Positions 1 to 6,623 of a DNA stretch of 11,052 nucleotides are shown here, piece by piece. The DNA is from Alphaproteobacteria bacterium. Its GTDB lineage: Bacteria > Pseudomonadota > Alphaproteobacteria > Rhodobacterales > Rhodobacteraceae. The DNA is taken from contig JAJRRX010000374.1 of NCBI GenBank assembly GCA_024279075.1, positions 1 through 11,052 on the forward strand, in the 5' to 3' direction. The position numbers and the translations under genes are program-made. Below the pieces are notes generated by a model. That model made no database searches. It was not told where the DNA came from and was given only the letters and a program-made list of their open reading frames with translations. Every line of letters begins with the position of its first letter. Within the stretch, counting starts at the first letter, position 1.

Positions 1-1
1 A

Positions 2-1498
2 AACCTGTTGGCGGATGAGCGGGCTTGGCATATGCCGCTGGCTGAGGCCGACCTTGAGGGCCTTGCAGAAGATGTGATTGCCGCCGCCAAATCAGCAGCG
101 GAAGAGCGGGGCGAAGCGGGCCATGTGCTAACGCTTTCACGCTCACTCATCACGCCGTTCCTGCAATCCTCACCACACCGCGCGCTGCGGGAAAAGGCTT
201 TTAAGGCATGGGTCGCCCGGGGTGAAAATGGCGAAGAGACGGATAATCGTGCGTTGGCGATGGAAATGTTGGCCCTGCGGGATGAGCGCGCCAAGCTTTT
301 AGGCTATGATAATTTTGCCGCCTATAAGCTAGATGGCGAAATGGCCAAAACGCCTGAGGCCGTGCGCGATTTGCTGATGCAGGTTTGGGCCCCGGCCAAG
401 GCGGCAGCGGAAGCGGACGCGAAAAAACTTACGGAATTGCTACATGCTGACGGCATAAACGGCCCGCTGGCCCCGTGGGATTGGCGCTATTATGCCGCCA
501 AGCTGCAAAAGGACATGCACGACCTTGATGAGGCCGAGGTCAAGCCGTATTTTGGCTTGGATAACATGATCGAAGCGGCATTTGACGTGGCCAACCGCCT
601 GTTTGGCCTGAGCTTTAAGCCGCTCAATGTGCCGCTTTACCATGCGGATGCCCGCGCGTGGGAGGTCAAAAAAGGGGAGCGCCATATCGGCGTGTTTATC
701 GGTGATTACTTCGCGCGGCCAAGCAAGCGCTCGGGCGCGTGGTGCTCGCGGTTTCGCACCCAAAATGCGATGGAGGGGGAGGTGCGCCCGATCACAGTAA
801 ATGTGTGCAATTTCGCTAAGCCCCCCAAAGGCCAGCCCGCGCTGCTGACCTTTGATGACGCCCGTACGCTATTTCACGAGTTCGGCCACGCTCTGCATTC
901 CTTGATGTCTGACGTTACCTATGGCTTTATTTCCGGCACCTCCGTGGCGCGGGATTTCGTGGAGCTGCCGAGCCAGCTTTATGAGCATTGGCTCAGTGTG
1001 CCGGAGGTGTTGGAGAAACACGCGCGCCATGTGGAAACCGGCGAAGCGATGCCCGAGAGCCTGCTAAAACGCCTAAAAGCCGCCGAGAATTTTGACCAAG
1101 GCTTTGCCACGGTTGAGTTTATCTCCTCCGCCATTGTCGACCTTGATTTTCATGCAGGATCGGCACCGGAGGATTTGATGGCAGCGCAAGCGGCCTCGCT
1201 GAAGGCGCTTGGCATGCCCGAGGCTATTACCATGCGCCATGCCAGCCCGCATTTTGCCCATATTTTTTCAGGCGATGGCTACGCCGCTGGCTATTATTCC
1301 TATATGTGGTCCGAGGTGATGGATGCCGACGCCTTCAACGCTTTTGAGGAGGCGGGGGGCGCTTTTGACCCCGCCACGGCGGCGCGCTTGGCCACGCTTT
1401 ATTCGGCAGGCGGTTCAAAGGCACCAGAGGCGCTCTACAAAGCGTTTCGCGGAGAAATGCCCAAGGTCGAGGCCCTTTTGCGCGGGCGGGGATTTTAG
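2..1498 (+). CDS. M3-family zinc oligopeptidase (oligopeptidase A / dipeptidyl carboxypeptidase type), 5' end outside window
   Basis: This is a cytoplasmic-type metallopeptidase of family M3, which degrades short peptides, including those released by larger proteases or cleaved signal peptides. The zinc motif HEFGHALH is encoded from position 875 (HEFGH at 875-889). The third zinc ligand is the Glu of DFVELPSQ at 962-964, 25 residues after the second His, which is the normal M3 spacing. The C-terminal substrate-binding signature FSGDGYAAGYYSYMWSEV is also present. The frame is open to the left edge of the window. About 500 codons are visible against roughly 670 for the family, so the true start lies upstream and the first in-window TTG/ATG should not be taken as the start. 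The catalytic half is intact. OpdA/PrlC and Dcp cannot be separated reliably from this fragment. The stop TAG is followed 4 nt later by the ATG of a decayed small gene. Confidence 0.95.
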   Translation, partial: NLLADERAWHMPLAEADLEGLAEDVIAAAKSAAEERGEAGHVLTLSRSLITPFLQSSPHRALREKAFKAWVARGENGEETDNRALAMEMLALRDERAKLLGYDNFAAYKLDGEMAKTPEAVRDLLMQVWAPAKAAAEADAKKLTELLHADGINGPLAPWDWRYYAAKLQKDMHDLDEAEVKPYFGLDNMIEAAFDVANRLFGLSFKPLNVPLYHADARAWEVKKGERHIGVFIGDYFARPSKRSGAWCSRFRTQNAMEGEVRPITVNVCNFAKPPKGQPALLTFDDARTLFHEFGHALHSLMSDVTYGFISGTSVARDFVELPSQLYEHWLSVPEVLEKHARHVETGEAMPESLLKRLKAAENFDQGFATVEFISSAIVDLDFHAGSAPEDLMAAQAASLKALGMPEAITMRHASPHFAHIFSGDGYAAGYYSYMWSEVMDADAFNAFEEAGGAFDPATAARLATLYSAGGSKAPEALYKAFRGEMPKVEALLRGRGF

Positions 1499-1502
1499 GA
1501 TC

Positions 1503-1681
1503 ATGCAGGGCTTAAGCACTTTTTAGCCGTCATCATACTGACCGTCATGCCTTTGCGGGCGCAGCAGCAGGGGGTGCTGGATTATACCTGCGAGATTGAG
1601 TAAAATGGCGATGCGCTGGTGCTAATTGCTAACCCGTTTGGCGATCAGCCGTTGCGCTATTTTTGCCAACGCAACGGCTAG
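1503..1681 (+). pseudogene. decayed gene for a small secreted protein (frameshift plus internal stop)
   Basis: An ATG sits 4 nt after the stop of the M3 peptidase gene, with a weak AGGA just before it, but its frame closes after seven codons. The frame one base earlier (from 1502) instead reads GLKHFLAVIILTVMPLRAQ, a typical charged-plus-hydrophobic signal peptide with an AQ-type end. It continues QQGVLDYTCEIE, hits TAA at 1601-1603, then runs on sensibly as NGDALVLIANPFGDQPLRYFC before TAG at 1679-1681. One missing base near 1506-1510 and one nonsense change at 1601 would restore a secreted protein of about 60 residues with two cysteines. I do not recognise a family. The alternative is chance, since the stretch is short, so confidence is modest. 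Confidence 0.35.
1647..1679. terminator. perfect 10-bp inverted repeat between convergent genes, possible terminator
   Basis: AGCCGTTGCG at 1647-1656 is the exact reverse complement of CGCAACGGCT at 1670-1679, with a 13-nt loop. It lies between the 3' ends of the M3 peptidase gene (+) and the cytochrome c gene (-), where a two-way terminator would be expected. No T-tract follows on either strand, so intrinsic termination would be weak and the assignment is an inference. It lies inside the decayed small reading frame. Confidence 0.4.
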
Positions 1682-1688
1682 GGGCGGC

Positions 1689-2183
1689 TTAGCCGTGGTC
1701 TTCGGTGCTGTCCTCCGCGTCATCATGGTCACCGTCGGCTTCGTCATCGCTGTGCTCGTCGCTGCCGCCATGCATCAGGTCCATGATGTTTTCCGGGATG
1801 TCATATTCAGTAAAAAGCCGCTGCTCGCTTTCGTCATGGGCAAAGGCAATAATCGCTGCCAGTTCTTCACCGTTTAGCTCGATCTGGTTGCCCAATTCAT
1901 CTTGCTGCATATAGATCATCGGCTCGGCCCCGCGCCACATTTTAGCGGCAAATTCAAACGGGTCCATCGGGCCGCCTGTTGGGTCATAATCCAGCGCGGG
2001 GGCATCTTCGCCGCCGATGCCGTTAATTGCATGGCAGACAACACAGCCCTTGGCTGCAAACAGGGCGCGGCCTCTCGTGGCGTCAAAATCCGGCATCAGC
2101 AGGCCGGGGCCAGCGGTAGCGGCTTGCGCGCTGAGTAGGGCAGCGGCCATCAGGATGGAGGGGCGGAAAATAAATTTGATCAT
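1689..2183 (-). CDS. periplasmic c-type cytochrome with acidic/His-rich tail
   Basis: This is a 164-residue class I-like monohaem cytochrome c, presumably a periplasmic electron carrier or the electron-accepting partner of a periplasmic enzyme. Residues 1-24 are a signal peptide (SILMAAALLSAQAATAG). The haem-binding CVVCH is at residues 47-51, preceded by the usual GRALFAAKGC helix. Methionines at 82, 89 and 92 are candidate distal ligands, and the ELAAIIAFAHD helix near 107-117 matches the C-terminal helix of the fold. Residues 140-164 form a tail of almost only Asp, Glu, His, Ser and Gly, unusual for a small cytochrome c and possibly metal-binding or disordered. AAGGAG (2190-2195 on the opposite strand) lies 6 nt before the ATG, supporting this start. 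The gene follows moaE but is 118 nt away, with its own promoter and FNR-type site. The redox partner is unknown. Confidence 0.88.
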   Translation of the reverse strand: MIKFIFRPSILMAAALLSAQAATAGPGLLMPDFDATRGRALFAAKGCVVCHAINGIGGEDAPALDYDPTGGPMDPFEFAAKMWRGAEPMIYMQQDELGNQIELNGEELAAIIAFAHDESEQRLFTEYDIPENIMDLMHGGSDEHSDDEADGDHDDAEDSTEDHG

Positions 2184-2203
2184 CGGAGTCTCCTTGTGTT
2201 TCG

Positions 2204-2254
2204 ATGACCAAGTATAGGCGCGGTTTTGAGGCGAGGTATATTGACCGAAGTCAA
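2204..2254 (-). promoter_or_regulatory. FNR/FnrL-type site and promoter of the cytochrome c gene
   Basis: TTGACCGAAGTCAA at 2241-2254 is a perfect TTGAC-N4-GTCAA palindrome. It fits the TTGA-N6-TCAA consensus recognised by FnrL in Rhodobacterales and is close to the E. coli FNR site TTGAT-N4-ATCAA. On the minus strand a TATACT -10 element lies at 2216-2211, predicting transcription start near 2204. The palindrome centre (2247.5) is then about 43 nt upstream of the start, close to the -41.5 class II activation position. There is no good -35 hexamer at 17-nt spacing, as expected of an activator-dependent promoter. The binding protein could also be another FNR/CRP-family regulator such as Dnr/NnrR. 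Confidence 0.6.
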
Positions 2255-2280
2255 AAACCAGCCGCCAAACCCCCAGTATC

Positions 2281-2300
2281 GTGTAACGCTGTGTAACGCG
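2281..2300. repeat. tandem 10-nt repeat after moaE
   Basis: Two adjacent copies, GTGTAACGCT and GTGTAACGCG, lie immediately beyond the moaE stop codon (2302-2304), in the short space before the cytochrome promoter. They differ at the last base only. No function is evident; replication slippage is the simplest explanation. Confidence 0.5.
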
Positions 2301-2301
2301 G

Positions 2302-2733
2302 CTATTTCCAGCGCTCTAATGCGGTTTCATCCGCCTCGCGGGCATCGACCCAGCCGCTACCGGCTTCTTTTTTCCAGAACGGCGCGCGGGATTTCAGGAA
2401 ATCCATGATGAATTCTGCCGCTTCAAAGGCGGCGTGACGGTGCGGCGATGCGGTAAGCACCAGCACGATTTGCGCGCCAGCATTGAGCGGGCCAAAGCGG
2501 TGTATGATCCGGCAATCTTGCAATGCCCAACGCCCGCGCGCTTCGGCTTCGATACTCACCAGCGCTTTTTCGGTCATCCCCGGATAATGCTCTAGCACCA
2601 TCTCGCTGCCGCCCGCCATGTCGCGCACCAGCCCCGTAAAGCTGACCAGCGCGCCGATGTCAGCGCGGCCTGCGCTCATGGCTGCCATCTCCGCGCCCAC
2701 GTTAAAATCCTCCGCCTGCACTGAAACCGCCAT
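2302..2733 (-). CDS. moaE: molybdopterin synthase catalytic (large) subunit MoaE
   Basis: MoaE converts precursor Z (cPMP) to molybdopterin using two sulfurs delivered by thiocarboxylated MoaD, in the cytoplasm. The 143-residue length is normal (E. coli about 150). Family motifs in order are SFTGLVRD (31-38), LEHYPGMTEKAL (47-58), HRFG (78-81), SPHRHAAFEA (96-105) and FLKSRAPFWKKE (112-123). Lys114 and Lys121 keep the 7-residue spacing of the E. coli active-site lysines 119 and 126, and Arg37 matches the conserved Arg of the V-R loop. The ATG directly abuts the TAG of moaD, so the two subunits are almost certainly made from one message by coupled translation. It is the last gene of the uvrC-pgsA-moaD-moaE run. 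Confidence 0.97.
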   Translation of the reverse strand: MAVSVQAEDFNVGAEMAAMSAGRADIGALVSFTGLVRDMAGGSEMVLEHYPGMTEKALVSIEAEARGRWALQDCRIIHRFGPLNAGAQIVLVLTASPHRHAAFEAAEFIMDFLKSRAPFWKKEAGSGWVDAREADETALERWK

Positions 2734-2979
2734 CTAGCCCCCCGTCATCGGCGGAAAAAACGCCACTTCGCGCACGCCTTTGAGCGAGGCGCTTAGCTCG
2801 GTTAACTCCTGATCAACCGCCACCCGCACCGAGGCCATATCGGCAAAGGCCATAGCGTAGCGCTCGCCCCGCGCCTTCAGCTCTTCCACTAGCTCCGCCA
2901 CCGTGGCAGCACTGGTTACCACCTTTTCCTTTGGCACCCCGATGCGCTCCCGCATCCAAGCAAAATATAGCACCTGCAT
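2734..2979 (-). CDS. moaD: molybdopterin synthase sulfur-carrier (small) subunit MoaD
   Basis: This 81-residue ubiquitin-fold sulfur carrier ends in Gly-Gly (FFPPMTGG). That is the C-terminus that is adenylated by MoeB and converted to a thiocarboxylate before sulfur transfer in the MoaE active site. The N-terminus MQVLYFAWMRERIG and the VREVAFFPPMTGG end are typical of the family, and the length matches E. coli MoaD (81). Its ATG overlaps the pgsA stop by one base (TGATG at 2981-2977), and its stop abuts the moaE start, so translation of all three is probably coupled. The pairing with moaE makes the function firm. Confidence 0.96.
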   Translation of the reverse strand: MQVLYFAWMRERIGVPKEKVVTSAATVAELVEELKARGERYAMAFADMASVRVAVDQELTELSASLKGVREVAFFPPMTGG

Positions 2980-3638
2980 CAGATTTCCTTCAATATCGGC
3001 AAGGCCTTACGGAAATAATCCAAGCCTGTTATTAGGGTCAGCCCTGCTGCGATCCATAGCATCCATTTGCCAATGAAAAGGCTCCAATCAAAGCCGGGAA
3101 TGATCCAGCGCAGGCCGTATACGTCTTCAATTTCGCCATCCAGAATGCCAAAAACGATCTCGTCTGACATCCCTGAAGATAGCGCCCAATAGTAGTGGCC
3201 AAACAAGAAGGAGGCCAAAATCACTGTAATAGCCACCATCTGGCTGGCGGTTTTCCACTTGGCCAGCCACGTGACCTTGAGCGTGCTGGCTTTGTCGCCC
3301 AAAAACTCCCGAAGGCCCGAAACAAACACCTCGCGAAAGGTGATGATGATGATGGGTGTGAGCAGATCCAGCCCAACAAACGGGCCGCGAATGGCAACGA
3401 CCAACAGCGCGATTAGCACCATAGCTTTATCGGCTATCGGGTCCAACATCCGGCCCAAGTTGGTGATCTGTTTCCATTTGCGCGCCAGATAGCCATCAAG
3501 ATAATCGGTCAAGGCCGCTGTAATAAACAGCGAAACCGCTATCCAATCGGCATAGGGCGTGGGCAGGTAAACATATACCAGCCCTACGGCTGGCGCGGCG
3601 ATGAGCCGAAAAATGGTTAGGATATTTGGAATATTCAC
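2979..3638 (-). CDS. pgsA: CDP-diacylglycerol-glycerol-3-phosphate 3-phosphatidyltransferase
   Basis: This inner-membrane enzyme makes phosphatidylglycerophosphate, the committed step to phosphatidylglycerol and cardiolipin. The CDP-alcohol phosphatidyltransferase signature is complete: D48-G49-x2-A52-R53-x8-G62-x3-D66-x3-D70. Several hydrophobic segments follow (around 72-84, 134-147, 189-206), and the N-terminal MNIPNILTIFRLIAAP is typical of PgsA. The 219-residue length is slightly longer than the usual 180-200. The extra part is an insertion around 150-180 (GMSDEIVFGILDGEIEDVYG) between membrane segments, as seen in many alphaproteobacterial homologues. Translation starts at a GTG, with GAGGG about 7-8 nt upstream. 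It begins 27 nt after the uvrC stop and overlaps moaD. Confidence 0.94.
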   Translation of the reverse strand: MNIPNILTIFRLIAAPAVGLVYVYLPTPYADWIAVSLFITAALTDYLDGYLARKWKQITNLGRMLDPIADKAMVLIALLVVAIRGPFVGLDLLTPIIIITFREVFVSGLREFLGDKASTLKVTWLAKWKTASQMVAITVILASFLFGHYYWALSSGMSDEIVFGILDGEIEDVYGLRWIIPGFDWSLFIGKWMLWIAAGLTLITGLDYFRKALPILKEI

Positions 3639-3665
3639 AAGGTGCCCTCTAGCTTTTGCCCTAGC

Positions 3666-5564
3666 TTAACCATTTTCGTGGAAATATGAATAGATGGTTT
3701 CGGCCATTTTGCCAGAAATCCCTTCCACCGCCTTCAAATCGGTCAAATCTGCGCGCGAGGCTGCCTTGGCTGAGCCAAAATGCGCCAGCAAGGCCCGCTT
3801 GCGCGCTGCCCCCACGCCGGGCACCCCGTCAAGCGGCGTCGCGCCTATCGCTTTGCTCCTTTTGGCACGGTGGGTGCCAATGGCAAAACGGTGGGCCTCA
3901 TCCCGCAAGCGCTGCACAAAATAAAGCACGGGGTCGCGGTAGGGCAGGGCAAAGGGGCGCTGACCAGAGACGTGGAATTCCTCTTCACCCGCGTCACGGT
4001 CCACGCCTTTGGCCACGCCGACCATGGCAATGCCTTCAACCCCCATTTCTGTCATCACAGCGCGAACGGCGCTCACCTGCCCCGCGCCGCCATCAATCAA
4101 AAGCAGGTCCGGCCACAGGCCCTTTTTGCGGTCGGGGTCTTCTTTCACCAAGCGGTGGAAGCGCCGTGTTAGCACCTCTTTCATCATACCAAAATCATCG
4201 CCGGGGGTTATGTCATCGCCGCGAATGTTGAATTTGCGGTAAGAGGACTTCATCCAGCCCTCCGGCCCTGCCACCACCATTGCGCCCACCGCATGGGCCC
4301 CCTGAATATGGGAGTTATCATAAATCTCGATGCGCTGCGGGGTGGCGGGCAGGTTAAAGGCCTTGGCCAGCCCTTCCAGCAGCCGCGCTTGCGAGGCGGT
4401 TTCGGCGAGCTTCCTTGCCAGCGCCTCCCGCGCGTTACGCAGCGCATTGGCCACCAGCTCCTTCTTCTCGCCCCGCTGCGGCACCAAAAGCGAAACCTTG
4501 CGGCTGGTTTTGGCGCTAAATGCCTCCTCCAAAAGGTCTGGCCGCTGCACGCCCTCAGAGAGGAGTATCAGTGGGGGCGGTGGTTTGTTGTCATAAAACT
4601 GCACCATGAAGGCTTCCAGAATTTCCGCAGCATCCGCCGAGCCACCGGTGCGTGGGTAATAGGCTCTGTTGCCCCAATTTTGATTCGCCCGAATGAAAAA
4701 CACCTGCACGCAGGCTTGCCCGCCTTCTTGATGCAGCGCAATCACATCCGCCTGTGACACCCCCGCCGGATTAACCCCCTGCGAGACCTGCACCTGCGCC
4801 ATCGCAGCCAAACGGTCGCGAATCGCGCCTGCTTTTTCGTATTCCATCTTTTCGGAAGCGCCGCGCATTTCTAGCGCCAACCGCTGCTGGATATCGCTCG
4901 ATTTCCCGCCCAAAAAATCCAGCCCTTCGGTGACCAGCGCACCGTAATCCTCCGCCGAAATATGCCCCACACACGGCCCCGAGCAGCGCTTGATTTGGTA
5001 TTGCAAACACGCGCGCGTGCGACCCTCAAAATCGGCGTCCGAGCAGTTACGTAGCAGGAACACCCGCTCCAACTGTGCCAAGGTGCGGTTTACTGCACCA
5101 TTGGAGGCAAACGGGCCAAAATATTTGCCCTTTATTTTCCGCGCACCACGGTGCTTTTTGATCTGCGGAAAACCGTGCTCGGTGGTCACCAATATGCTGG
5201 GGAAGGATTTATCATCCCGAAGCAAAACATTGTAACGCGGCTTGAGCTGCTTGATCAGGTTTTGCTCCAAGAGCAGCGCTTCGGTTTCGGTGCGGGTGGT
5301 GAGAAACATCATGCTGGCCGTGGCCGAAATCATCCGGCCAATGCGGGCTGAATGGCCAGTTGGCCGCGCATAGCTGGAAACGCGGTTTCTAAGCTGCCGC
5401 GCCTTACCCACGTAAAGCACGCCGCCCGAGGCATCAAGCATACGGTAGACGCCAGGGGAGGTATCGAGCTGCTTGAGGTAGCCCTTAATCACTTCATGCC
5501 CACGCAGAGCACTTTTCGGCGCGCCTTCCTCTTCAAACGTGGTTTTAGGCTGATTGTGGCTCAT
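3666..5564 (-). CDS. uvrC: excinuclease ABC subunit C
   Basis: UvrC makes the dual incisions in nucleotide excision repair after UvrA/UvrB damage recognition. From the ATG at 5564 it has 632 residues. The N-terminal GIY-YIG nuclease holds GVYRML (from residue 38), LYVGKA (50-55) and TETEALLLEQNLIK (from about 92). A cysteine cluster (LRNCSD, TRACLQYQIKRCSGPC) follows, then the UVR motif (EKMEYEKAGAIRDRL). The C-terminal RNase H-like endonuclease shows DNSHIQG, GDDFGMM and LLLIDGGAGQ, and a helix-hairpin-helix tail contains GVPGVGAARKRALLAHFG. An earlier in-frame ATG at 5609 would add 15 residues (MIKGASHRRIIYVHP). I prefer 5564 because MSHNQPK... leading into GHEVIKGYLKQL looks like other UvrC N-termini. 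Neither start has a good ribosome-binding site. It heads the uvrC-pgsA-moaDE run. Confidence 0.97.
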   Translation of the reverse strand: MSHNQPKTTFEEEGAPKSALRGHEVIKGYLKQLDTSPGVYRMLDASGGVLYVGKARQLRNRVSSYARPTGHSARIGRMISATASMMFLTTRTETEALLLEQNLIKQLKPRYNVLLRDDKSFPSILVTTEHGFPQIKKHRGARKIKGKYFGPFASNGAVNRTLAQLERVFLLRNCSDADFEGRTRACLQYQIKRCSGPCVGHISAEDYGALVTEGLDFLGGKSSDIQQRLALEMRGASEKMEYEKAGAIRDRLAAMAQVQVSQGVNPAGVSQADVIALHQEGGQACVQVFFIRANQNWGNRAYYPRTGGSADAAEILEAFMVQFYDNKPPPPLILLSEGVQRPDLLEEAFSAKTSRKVSLLVPQRGEKKELVANALRNAREALARKLAETASQARLLEGLAKAFNLPATPQRIEIYDNSHIQGAHAVGAMVVAGPEGWMKSSYRKFNIRGDDITPGDDFGMMKEVLTRRFHRLVKEDPDRKKGLWPDLLLIDGGAGQVSAVRAVMTEMGVEGIAMVGVAKGVDRDAGEEEFHVSGQRPFALPYRDPVLYFVQRLRDEAHRFAIGTHRAKRSKAIGATPLDGVPGVGAARKRALLAHFGSAKAASRADLTDLKAVEGISGKMAETIYSYFHENG

Positions 5565-5850
5565 AGGGTGAACATAGATGATTCTTCGGTGCGATGCACC
5601 TTTGATCATACAAAATCAAGAGAAAAGGCATCCACCGTTTCTGTGGATAACTCTGTGGGCAACTGTGCCTTGCCCTGCAATTTCCCTTATTATTAGCGTA
5701 TTTAATCGCTTTGCGTAAATTTTAGGCATTTTTTTAAGTTATTGATAAATAAGGATATTTATTTTGTAACTGGATAAAAGCTTGATTCCATTACAGAAAT
5801 CTTACAGTTTTGTGAACGGCGCGTTGAAAAGTGGACAACTTACGTAGGGT
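5565..5850. promoter_or_regulatory. AT-rich uvrC upstream region with DnaA-box and IHF-like sites
   Basis: This 286-nt gap between uvrC and the SDR gene holds no credible gene. Positions 5690-5815 are strikingly AT-rich against the flanking genes. TGTGGATAA at 5642-5650 is a perfect DnaA box (TTATCCACA on the minus strand). Three 7-of-9 matches in the same orientation follow: 5654-5662, 5769-5777 and 5830-5838. TAAGTTATTGATA at 5735-5747 matches the IHF consensus (reverse complement of WATCAA-N4-TTR) exactly. The region must at least contain the uvrC promoter, although I could not place confident -35/-10 hexamers. A DnaA-responsive promoter or an origin-like element is possible but unproven. 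Confidence 0.45.
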
Positions 5851-6621
5851 TCACTCTGGCCCGAGGATATCAGGCGTTTGCCATGCAAGGTGCTGGCCCC
5901 CGTCCATACACAAAAGCTGGCCGGTAAAGCCGGGGGATTCCAGTATAAAATCCAGCGCGCGGCAAATCTCTTCGGGGCCGGACCCACGTTGTAAAATCGT
6001 GGCTTTTCTTTGGTTTGCGAAGTGTTCTTCAGTTTGCCGCGTGCCTTGCAGAGTTGGCCCCGGGCCAATGCCGTTCACCCGAATACGCGGGGCCAGCGCC
6101 TGTGCGGCGGTCTTGGTAAAGGCCCAAAGACCCGCCTTGGCAATACTATAAGTCATGAATTCCGGTGTGGGTTTGCGCACCCGCTGGTCGATCATGTTAA
6201 TCACATTGGCCAGCGCCAGCGGCTCGCCATCCGAGCCAAGCGCGGGGGCTTGGGCGGCAAAGGCTTGTGTGAGGAAAACAGCGGCGCGCAGGTTGGAATC
6301 CACGTGCCGCGCCCAACTATCGGAAGTGGCGGTTTCAAGCGTGTCATACTCGAAAATAGAGGCGTTATTCACCAGCACATCCAGCGGTTTGCCAAGGGCC
6401 TCCGTCGCGCGCGGCACGAGGGTCTCCACCGCGCTGGAATCCAGCAAATCTGCCTGTAAGGCCACGGCGTTAACGCCCAGCGCCTTGGCCTCGGCCACTA
6501 CGGCCTCGGCTGGCCCTCCAGAGCTGGCATAATGCACAGCCACATCATGGCCCCGCGCTGCCAAATGCAGGGCCATCGCTCGCCCTAGGCGCACCGCGCC
6601 GCCGGTTACTAAAGCTGCCAT
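5851..6621 (-). CDS. short-chain reductase of the pteridine/dihydromonapterin reductase (PTR1/FolM) type
   Basis: This 256-residue Rossmann-fold NAD(P)H oxidoreductase has the cofactor loop TGGAVRLGR at residues 6-14, the NNAS motif at 85-88 and the active-site Tyr158-x3-Lys162 (YSIAK). The catalytic Ser of classical SDRs is missing. The strand reads VINMID and places Asp145 thirteen residues before Tyr158. The Asp-Tyr-Lys triad and this spacing are known from pteridine reductase PTR1 (Asp181/Tyr194/Lys198), and FolM similarly has an acidic residue here. I therefore infer reduction of dihydropterin or dihydrofolate-type substrates rather than a generic alcohol dehydrogenase. GGGGAG lies 6 nt before the ATG, and the gene starts 2 nt after the antiporter stop, so the two are likely cotranscribed. 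The substrate needs a biochemical test. Confidence 0.85.
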   Translation of the reverse strand: MAALVTGGAVRLGRAMALHLAARGHDVAVHYASSGGPAEAVVAEAKALGVNAVALQADLLDSSAVETLVPRATEALGKPLDVLVNNASIFEYDTLETATSDSWARHVDSNLRAAVFLTQAFAAQAPALGSDGEPLALANVINMIDQRVRKPTPEFMTYSIAKAGLWAFTKTAAQALAPRIRVNGIGPGPTLQGTRQTEEHFANQRKATILQRGSGPEEICRALDFILESPGFTGQLLCMDGGQHLAWQTPDILGPE

Positions 6622-6623
6622 TA

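Noticed and set aside
3686..4231. Long plus-strand frame opposite uvrC, and similar shadow frames elsewhere
   Set aside because: They lie antisense to strongly conserved genes. Their sequence is rich in Arg, Pro and Ala with no domain, as expected from reverse frames of high-GC coding DNA.
5640..5840. Definite chromosomal origin (oriC)
   Set aside because: The boxes are suggestive, but only one is perfect, the usual origin-flanking genes are absent, and GC skew cannot be judged from 11 kb. It is kept only as a lead.
5565..5850. LexA/SOS box for uvrC
   Set aside because: The alphaproteobacterial form GTTC-N7-GTTC was looked for on both strands. The nearest, GAAC-N7-TGAA near 5815, is imperfect and far from the gene.
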